18,445 nt of DNA, from NCBI GenBank assembly GCA_023395575.1, contig JAEWZA010000346.1, positions 1 through 18,445 on the forward strand, written 5' to 3'. The notes below the pieces were generated by a model, which worked only from the letters and a program-made list of their open reading frames with translations, was not told the DNA's origin and ran no database searches. The stretch comes from Bacillota bacterium (lineage in GTDB: Bacteria; Bacillota; Clostridia; Acetivibrionales; DSM-1351). The first letter of the stretch is position 1; each line of letters opens with the position of its first letter. The position numbers and the translations under genes were made by a program. Of this stretch, positions 12,915-18,445 are shown piece by piece.

Positions 12915-15830
12915 ATGCATTCCATGGAAAGAAAATCAATTAGAAGTATAAAAAAAACAAAATCAATCATATCAACATTTTTGATTGTTGCAATAATTGC
13001 TGTACAATTTTTATTATCAGGTAATGTTTTGGCTAATGAAGCGTTATCTTCGCCTGAGAATTCTAACTTGGATTCAAATACAACTTGGTCTTCAAATTTT
13101 ACTCCAGCTGAAGGCTGGGAGGATTATAACTACTTTAATTTTGCTGAGGCATTGCAAAAATCAATTTACTTTTATGATGCTAATAAATGCGGGCCGGGTA
13201 TAACAGGAGGAAGAATTGAATGGAGAGGTGATTGTCATGTGGGAGATTGTAATATCCCTCTTGAAAACACTTCCCTTTCAGCAGATTTTATTAAAAAGTA
13301 CAAAAACATACTGGACCCCGATGGAGATGGAACAGTAGATGTACATGGTGGCTTCCATGATGCTGGAGATCATGTAAGGTTTGGATTACCTCAAAGCTAT
13401 ACGGCAGGTACTCTTGGATGGGGCTTCTATGAATTTAGAGATGCTTTCAAGAAATCAGGTCAGGAAGAGCACATGATAGAGATTTTAAGGTATTTTACAG
13501 ATACTTTTTTACGCTGTTCTTTTCTAGATGATAATGGCGATTTAATAGCATTCTGTTATATGGTGGGCGAAGGGGATTTGGATCATTCCTACTGGGGACC
13601 TCCTGAGCTATATCCTGATGATATTCCAAGGCCTGCAGACTTTGCTACAGTTGAATCCCCAGGCAGTGATGTTTGCGGTAGTACAGCAGCTGCACTTGCC
13701 ACATCTTATTTAAACTTTAAGGAAGAGGATCCTGAATATGCAGAGCGTTGTTTAACTGTTGCAAAGGCTATGTATAAATTTGCAAAAGAAAACAGAGGAA
13801 TGTCAAAGGGAGACGGTTATTATACCTCAGCGTATGACGATGATGAAATGGCTTGGGCTGCAGTTTGGTTATATGCTTGTACTGGGAACATGGACTATAT
13901 TGATGATATCATGTCGGTTTCAGAAGATGGCAGATATTATACTGGATATATGGGAAAAATAATACCTGATACCTTTAACACAAATATGTGGTTCAATACA
14001 TGGGTTCATTGCTGGGATGCTGTATGGGGTGGAGTGTTTATAGAGCTGAATACTTTATTCCCAGAAAATGAGTTATATGACTATATTGCTCGTTGGAATG
14101 TAGAATATCACTCTGGCGGTATGGCAAAGCATAAGGAAGCAAACGACAATGGTTATACCTCAACGTCTCCAGCAGGATATACAATGATAAATGGCTGGGG
14201 TTCTGCTCGTTATAACACAGCAGCTCAATTATGTGCACTTGTGTATATGAAGCATCACCCTGAAAGAACTGATTTTGGAGAATGGGCGAAGAATCAGATG
14301 GAATATATAATGGGACGAAATCCTATGGGATATTCCTATATAGTAGGCTATGGCTACGAGCAAGGCTTGCCTTTTGTAAAGCATCCTCATCACAGAGCAG
14401 CTCATGGCTCTAAAACATTAAGTATGTTGGATCCAGAGGAACACAGACATATATTGTGGGGAGCTCTAGCAGGTGGGCCTGATAAGCAGGACTACCATCA
14501 GGACGTAACAACAGATTTCGTTTACAATGAGGTTGCTGTTGACTATAATGCTGCGTTTGTAGGTGCTTGTGCAGGATTATACGAATATTATGGTGAGGGA
14601 CAGGAGGTAATACCTAATTTTCCTCATGCAGAGCCAAAGACTGACGATTATTACTGTGAAGCTCGTGTTGAAAGAGAAATTAAGGAAAGCTCACAGATTG
14701 TTATAAAATTACATAATGAGTCCAGTCAGCCTCCCCATTATGAAACAGGTATGAAGGTAAGATACTTCTTTAACATAAGCGAATTATTGGCGTGTGGGCA
14801 GACTATAGATGATGTAGAAATGACCATTGCTTATGATGAACAGATTTCACTGCAGCAGGAGCCTATTACCTATAGAGGTCCTATAAAGTGGGATGATGGT
14901 GGAACCTACTATTATGAATATGATTGGAGCGGCAGAGAAATATATGGGGACAGAGAACTGGCAATTATATTAACAGCAAAGCAAGATTCAAACTATATGA
15001 CTCACTGGGACCCAACTAATGACTGGAGCAGAAAGGGTTTATCCAGTGATTATGTATTAACTAAGAACATTCCTGTATATATGAATGGTGTCCTGGTGTA
15101 TGGTGAAGAAGCTCCAAAGCTTGATCCAACAAATCCTGATGAAAATCCAGATACATCGCCTCCTTCAGTTAAAGTTCTATATAAGTTTGGAGCAGCTCAT
15201 AATCTTACAAATACAATAAGGTCTACTGTAAATATAGTGAATAATGGAACTGTTCCAGTAGATTTATCTGACGTAAAGCTTCGCTATTGGTTTACATGTG
15301 ATGGAAGTGAGCAAAACACATTTACTTGTGAATATGCACCTTGCGGAACTGAAAATGTGCTGGGAAATTGCTTCGGTATAGAAAATGCATCTACGAATGC
15401 TGATACCTATTGTGAAATAACATTCACAAATGCTGCTGGAAAACTTGCTCCAGGTGCAAGCACAGGAGATATACCTTTTAGGATAGATGGTTTGTCCGAA
15501 TATGACATTACAAATGATTATTCATGTAATACTGAAATGGAAAGCGCTTTTGGAGATAATGAAAGGATTACTGCTTATATCAAGGGACAGCTGGTGTATG
15601 GAAAAGAAGCTGCTGTAATTGAATCAGGTTCTAAAGTGGGTGATATAGACAATAGTGGAAGCATTGATGCAATTGATTTCGCTATTTTGAAAAAGTACTT
15701 GCTAGGTTCTGCAGAATTGGATCCAGATAGCTTAATTAGAGCTGATGTTAATAATGACAAAGCTGTTAATGCAATAGACTATGCTATATTGAAGAAATAT
15801 TTGCTTGGAACCATTAGTGTTTTTGAGTAA
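12915..15830 (+). CDS. Cellulosomal cellulase: signal peptide-GH9-CBM3c-CBM3(b'-like)-dockerin I, paralogue of the preceding gene
   Basis: Secreted 971-residue cellulase. Signal peptide ends near 40 (VLA|NE), followed by a Ser/Asn/Thr-rich spacer (45-62). GH9 about 68-560: Asp149 and the base Asp152 in FHDAGDHV, PHHR at 491-494, the acid Glu539 in NEVAVDYNAAF, and the calcium-loop pattern DPDGDGTVD at 134-142. CBM3c about 578-730 (SQPPHYETG, HWDPTNDWS). Second CBM3 about 750-897, again without the binding-strip Trp (RIDGLSEYDITND). It keeps the same four cysteines (805, 810, 819, 833) plus Cys795 and Cys871. Dockerin about 907-966 is well formed, with both repeats ending in LKKYLLG and AI/AI at the recognition positions. 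It aligns with the preceding enzyme almost without gaps, so the pair arose by duplication. I see no clear terminator after it, so transcription may continue into the foldback element downstream. Confidence 0.94.
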   Translation: MHSMERKSIRSIKKTKSIISTFLIVAIIAVQFLLSGNVLANEALSSPENSNLDSNTTWSSNFTPAEGWEDYNYFNFAEALQKSIYFYDANKCGPGITGGRIEWRGDCHVGDCNIPLENTSLSADFIKKYKNILDPDGDGTVDVHGGFHDAGDHVRFGLPQSYTAGTLGWGFYEFRDAFKKSGQEEHMIEILRYFTDTFLRCSFLDDNGDLIAFCYMVGEGDLDHSYWGPPELYPDDIPRPADFATVESPGSDVCGSTAAALATSYLNFKEEDPEYAERCLTVAKAMYKFAKENRGMSKGDGYYTSAYDDDEMAWAAVWLYACTGNMDYIDDIMSVSEDGRYYTGYMGKIIPDTFNTNMWFNTWVHCWDAVWGGVFIELNTLFPENELYDYIARWNVEYHSGGMAKHKEANDNGYTSTSPAGYTMINGWGSARYNTAAQLCALVYMKHHPERTDFGEWAKNQMEYIMGRNPMGYSYIVGYGYEQGLPFVKHPHHRAAHGSKTLSMLDPEEHRHILWGALAGGPDKQDYHQDVTTDFVYNEVAVDYNAAFVGACAGLYEYYGEGQEVIPNFPHAEPKTDDYYCEARVEREIKESSQIVIKLHNESSQPPHYETGMKVRYFFNISELLACGQTIDDVEMTIAYDEQISLQQEPITYRGPIKWDDGGTYYYEYDWSGREIYGDRELAIILTAKQDSNYMTHWDPTNDWSRKGLSSDYVLTKNIPVYMNGVLVYGEEAPKLDPTNPDENPDTSPPSVKVLYKFGAAHNLTNTIRSTVNIVNNGTVPVDLSDVKLRYWFTCDGSEQNTFTCEYAPCGTENVLGNCFGIENASTNADTYCEITFTNAAGKLAPGASTGDIPFRIDGLSEYDITNDYSCNTEMESAFGDNERITAYIKGQLVYGKEAAVIESGSKVGDIDNSGSIDAIDFAILKKYLLGSAELDPDSLIRADVNNDKAVNAIDYAILKKYLLGTISVFE

Positions 15831-15853
15831 ATACTGTAAGTAGAATAAGAATA

Positions 15854-15862
15854 TGTTATAAT
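15854..15862 (+). promoter_or_regulatory. Possible extended -10 promoter after GH9-3
   Basis: TGTTATAAT is a perfect extended -10 element but has no matching -35 hexamer. If active, it would transcribe foldback copy C and possibly the DUF2500 gene. Confidence 0.3.
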
Positions 15863-15933
15863 GTTACAAATTAACCGCATACACTTTAAGGGACTGATGC
15901 AAAACATTATTTTCTGTATACCGATGCTTTATT

Positions 15934-16184
15934 GCATAAAATAGTACGCGAGTGTAATATATATCTTATTGCGAAGCTTGGTTAGAAATTGATGCTAGAA
16001 ATAGTAGGTGAATAACAAGTATTGTAGCCGACACAGCTACAGGATGTAGCTGTGAGTATTGCTCCGAGACAGGATGTCGAGTGCTATACGGTCGGCGGAA
16101 GTGCTTGTTCTTCACCGCAACTAATTCAGCATCAATTTCGTGAGCGAGCTATAGATATATATTGTACGGGAGTACTATTTAAGC
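15934..16184. repeat. Foldback element, divergent copy C, with three-way-junction fold
   Basis: A 251-bp imperfect palindrome. The left arm from GCATAAAATAGTAC (15934) and the right arm ending GTACTATTTAAGC (16184) match over about 85-95 bases, with identical blocks such as AATATATATCT and AATTGATGCT and the similar GTGAATAACAAG / GTGAAGAACAAG, closing at GCCGAC (16027-16032) / GTCGGC (16091-16096). At the apex sit two hairpins: 16032-16054 (CACAGCTACA-GGA-TGTAGCTGTG) and 16056-16089 (weaker, bulged). Both have ACAGGATGT at their tip. The primary sequence is unlike copies A and B over most of its length, but the plan (long stem, two apical hairpins), the GTAC-N4-GT(AC) end palindromes and the GTAC-N5/6-AAGC terminus are shared. 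Confidence 0.78.
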
Positions 16185-16197
16185 AGTATACTATTGA

Positions 16198-16320
16198 TAT
16201 ATTATTTCTTGTTTTGCAGCAGTCCCTCTTGAAACTGGAATTAAACTTGCAACCAGTGTTCATGGTGTTTGCTATTCCACAGTTGTAGGAATTGATATTA
16301 AGGTTGATAGATTGCTGTGA
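16198..16320 (+). pseudogene. Possible 3' remnant of a disrupted gene
   Basis: An open frame of 40 codons without any start codon begins right after foldback copy C (13 bases beyond its end) and reads AAVPLETGIKLATSVHGVC and on to a TGA. Codon use (GAA, GGA, ATT, GTT, AGA) looks like real coding sequence of this organism, and the residue pattern alternates hydrophobic and polar like a beta-rich C-terminus. I do not recognise the family. It may be the tail of a gene cut by insertion of the element, or chance. Confidence 0.3.
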
Positions 16321-16370
16321 TAGATTAAGTATACGCTGGATAAAGCATATTTGTTGGAGGAAAAGAAGAT

Positions 16371-16772
16371 ATGGTAGATATGGGATTATCACCTTTATAC
16401 GGTATTATGTTTGCTATTGTTCCAATATTCATATTTATAGTATTTATAATTGTATTCGGTACTATTATTGTACGTTCGGTACAGGGTGCGAAGCAATGGA
16501 AGAAGAATAATGATTCACCTGTACTTACGGTTGACGCGACTGTGGTCACGAAAAGGACTAATTTTAGACAACATCGTCACAACTCTGGAACAAATCATAT
16601 CAGCCATATGTCTTCACACACTACATATTACGTCACCTTTGAGGTGACTAGTGGAGACCGTATGGAGTTTCAAGTGAGTAGTACAGAATATGGTATACTT
16701 GTGGAAAAGGATATTGGAAAGCTGACATTTCAGGGCACACGATATTTGGGCTTTGAACGGGTGAAAGGCTAA
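16371..16772 (+). CDS. DUF2500 family membrane-anchored protein
   Basis: A 133-residue protein. One transmembrane helix at about 10-35 (IMFAIVPIFIFIVFIIVFG) is followed by a small soluble domain with the signature of DUF2500 (the family of E. coli YhhM): SPVLTVDATVVTKRT, then a His-rich linker (residues 68-83), then YYVTFEVTSGDRMEFQV, YGILVEKDIGKLTFQGTRYLGFER. The family's function is not known. The most likely orientation is N-terminus out with the domain inside or the reverse; the sequence alone does not decide, although the Arg/Lys after the helix (VRSVQGAKQWKK) favours a cytoplasmic domain. Start chosen at 16371 because GGAGG (16356-16360) is 10 bases upstream; the Met three codons later is too far from it. 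It is followed by a strong terminator. Confidence 0.85.
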   Translation: MVDMGLSPLYGIMFAIVPIFIFIVFIIVFGTIIVRSVQGAKQWKKNNDSPVLTVDATVVTKRTNFRQHRHNSGTNHISHMSSHTTYYVTFEVTSGDRMEFQVSSTEYGILVEKDIGKLTFQGTRYLGFERVKG

Positions 16773-16855
16773 AGATTGTTAAATCATATCTTCAATTTGT
16801 TGAGACATCCAGGTTTTTGTTAGGCAAAAAATATAATTAGTAAAAATTAGCAATA

Positions 16856-16912
16856 AAAACAACCGTTATGACACTTTGCAGAAAATTCAGCATATAATAA
16901 CGGTTGTTTTTT
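16856..16912 (+). terminator. Strong Rho-independent terminator after the DUF2500 gene
   Basis: Perfect 14-bp stem AAAACAACCGTTAT (16856-16869) / ATAACGGTTGTTTT (16897-16910) followed by T. The A run on the left makes it usable in both directions. Confidence 0.92.
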
Positions 16913-17179
16913 ATTGTGCTTAATGAATACTGTATATTATTCTTGTAGGTTTGAATATTTATTAACTTTAATTACTCATAATCTTACCCTAGAAATCTTT
17001 GCTTTAGTTTATAATATAAATCTTTCCCTATAATAAGTAGAATAGACAATAGTGTTATGGCTTTTGTGTATAATATTCTTAATTATTTAATTAAATGTAA
17101 ATTACAAAAATGTTGAATTGTGGTATTATTAAGTGAAGATTGCTTTATTACTAAGGAAAGGTGTGGCTGTGGAGGGGTT
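16913..17179. other. AT-rich intergenic region before the phosphoesterase gene
   Basis: No credible gene. A TATAAT hexamer lies at 17069-17074 with TAGACA at 17043-17048, but the spacer is 20 bases, too long for a normal promoter, so I only note it. A GGAGGGG site (17171-17177) precedes the next start. Confidence 0.45.
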
Positions 17180-18445
17180 ATGGAAGAGTTTTGTGTTCTA
17201 CATTTATCAGATTTGCATATAGATAACTGTACTAACGAATATTCAACTATTTATTGTGAATTAATTAAAGATATCAAAAAAATAAAGGAAGAGAAAAAGC
17301 TTCAAAAGTTTATGCTCGTTGTATCAGGTGATATATTCAACAAAGGTAACATAGAGAAACAATTTCTAATAGCAATTAAATTTTTAAAGGATGTATGTGA
17401 AACTCTTGAAATAGTTGATAAAAAGCACGTAATAATTGTTCCTGGAAATCATGACATTATTCGAGATAAATATATTGAAAGTATTATAGATAATATTGAG
17501 AATAAAGTTATTAAGGTAGAAGAAAAAGATTTTATAGATAAAAAATGGAGATTTTTTTGTTCGGAATTTGAAGAATATAACAAGTTTTATAGCGAACTGT
17601 TTAAAACTAAGGCAAAAATTAATACTGATTCTAGTTTTGGTGTTTCAGTAGTAGAAATAGGGAATAGTAATATATGTATAATTAGGCTTAACAGCTCTTG
17701 GTTTTGCAGAGGTGATAATGATTATCAAAAGCTTAGAATAGGAGAATGGCAGTTAGACTATTTAGCTAAAAAATTAAAGGATGAAAAGAAAAAAGGTACT
17801 AAAATTGATTTGACTGTGGCTGTAATGCATCATCCACTTTCGTGGTTATCAGATATTGAGAAAAATCTTGTTAAGAATTATTTTACTGATGAAAACCTAT
17901 TGGACGTAAATATAGTAATGTGTGGACATGTTCATAGATCTAAAGTGTTTAACTGGTTTGACTTGGATAATTCAATACTTACTCTGGTGTCAGGTATAGG
18001 TTGGGATGCATCTGATAAATCAAAGGATAAAAAGGAATGTAGATATGCAGTTTATAAGTTTGATATTTCTAATCTTCTAGTTGATGTTTGGATGCGAAAA
18101 ACTAATGATAAAGGTAAATTTATTAGTGATAATGGTGTGTATAATAATATTGATTCGGAAGGTCATTTTTCATCAGCTATTAAGAATACCATGTTTAATA
18201 GAGAAAGCTATTTACCAATAACTCAGGTAAAGGGAGATGGTGTATATCGATTATATACAAATAAAGCAATTATTAATGAAATTAAAGAAGTTACGTTACA
18301 GTTATCAGATATAAAAACTCATATGTATAGATACTTGATAGATAGTATTAACTATCTATTTGAATCAATAAAAAAGTATGATTATTATGCTACTAATATT
18401 GATGAAAGAAATAAACTAGAGAAACTAAAACCTGCTGAGTTAATA
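17180..18445 (+). CDS. Calcineurin-like metallophosphoesterase with C-terminal extension (3' truncated by window edge)
   Basis: 422 codons are visible and the frame is still open at the right edge. All motifs of the binuclear-metal phosphoesterase fold are present in order: SDLH (Asp11, His13), GDIFNKG (Asp51), GNHD (Asn90, His91, Asp92), MHHP (His217-His218) and CGHVH (His250, His252). LNSSWF and GEWQLDYL between them are also typical. The catalytic domain ends near 305. The remaining 115+ residues are mostly helical, Tyr- and Lys-rich and match nothing I know, so this is a multidomain protein rather than a simple phosphodiesterase. The ATG follows GGAGGGG closely (four bases from GGAGG). 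No signal peptide. Codon use is more AT-rich than in the cellulases, and the gene could be the start of an accessory island (inference). Substrate unknown. Confidence 0.88.
   Translation, partial: MEEFCVLHLSDLHIDNCTNEYSTIYCELIKDIKKIKEEKKLQKFMLVVSGDIFNKGNIEKQFLIAIKFLKDVCETLEIVDKKHVIIVPGNHDIIRDKYIESIIDNIENKVIKVEEKDFIDKKWRFFCSEFEEYNKFYSELFKTKAKINTDSSFGVSVVEIGNSNICIIRLNSSWFCRGDNDYQKLRIGEWQLDYLAKKLKDEKKKGTKIDLTVAVMHHPLSWLSDIEKNLVKNYFTDENLLDVNIVMCGHVHRSKVFNWFDLDNSILTLVSGIGWDASDKSKDKKECRYAVYKFDISNLLVDVWMRKTNDKGKFISDNGVYNNIDSEGHFSSAIKNTMFNRESYLPITQVKGDGVYRLYTNKAIINEIKEVTLQLSDIKTHMYRYLIDSINYLFESIKKYDYYATNIDERNKLEKLKPAELI

Noticed and set aside
15934..16184. CsrA-type binding sites in the apical hairpins
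   Set aside because: The tip ACAGGATGT lacks one base of the ACA-R-GGAUGU consensus, so I report the repeated motif but do not assign CsrA.
4354..16184. CRISPR array or insertion sequence with transposase
   Set aside because: There are no regularly spaced short repeats, and no transposase or cas gene anywhere in the window; the repeats are long, few and self-complementary.
16052..16549. Several overlapping open frames on both strands around copy C and the DUF2500 gene
   Set aside because: They are shadows of the palindromic element and of the DUF2500 gene, without ribosome binding sites or recognisable protein features.

Overview
The window looks like a piece of the chromosome of a low-GC, Gram-positive, anaerobic cellulose degrader that builds cellulosomes. 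It is AT-rich, has strong AGGAGG/GGGGG-type ribosome binding sites, and carries three secreted family 9 glycoside hydrolases that each end in a type I dockerin. The combination of GH9-CBM3c-dockerin with GH9-CBM3c-CBM3(b'-like)-dockerin is known from the Clostridium thermocellum / Acetivibrio group. The genus assignment is an inference, not a database result.

Layout. Positions 3-827 hold the C-terminal part of a c-di-GMP phosphodiesterase (EAL domain; it starts before the window). Next come a stand-alone KAS III-type ketoacyl synthase (1195-2205) and a zinc-dependent medium-chain alcohol dehydrogenase (2474-3517), each followed by its own terminator, then a class I methyltransferase on the minus strand (3702-4316). 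A large TPR protein of unknown role (4869-6890) precedes the cellulase cluster: a 700-aa GH9-CBM3c-dockerin enzyme (7215-9317) and two paralogous giants, 957 aa (9510-12383) and 971 aa (12915-15830), with one extra CBM3-type module each. After the cluster come a short membrane protein of the DUF2500 family (16371-16772) and a calcineurin-like metallophosphoesterase that runs off the right edge (17180-18445).

How the genes work together. The three GH9 enzymes would be exported by the Sec system and plugged into a cohesin scaffold (not in this window) to attack cellulose together. Strong terminators separate most genes, including GH9-1 from GH9-2 and GH9-2 from GH9-3, so this is a cluster of separately controlled units rather than one tight operon. 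The other genes have no obvious link to cellulose.

The least expected signal is non-coding. Two ~305-bp intergenic repeats (4354-4657 and 12512-12816, same orientation, about 89% identical over the core by hand count) are each a long imperfect inverted repeat. A third, sequence-divergent relative lies at 15934-16184. In the two better preserved copies the long stem closes on two side-by-side hairpins, a three-way-junction shape. The ends share GTAC-N4-GTAC palindromes and a GTAC-N5/6-AAGC terminus, and one stem base pair differs between the first two copies by a compensatory T:A to G:C change. I read these as a family of MITE- or ERIC-like foldback elements, possibly transcribed as structured RNA. 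I do not recognise the family.
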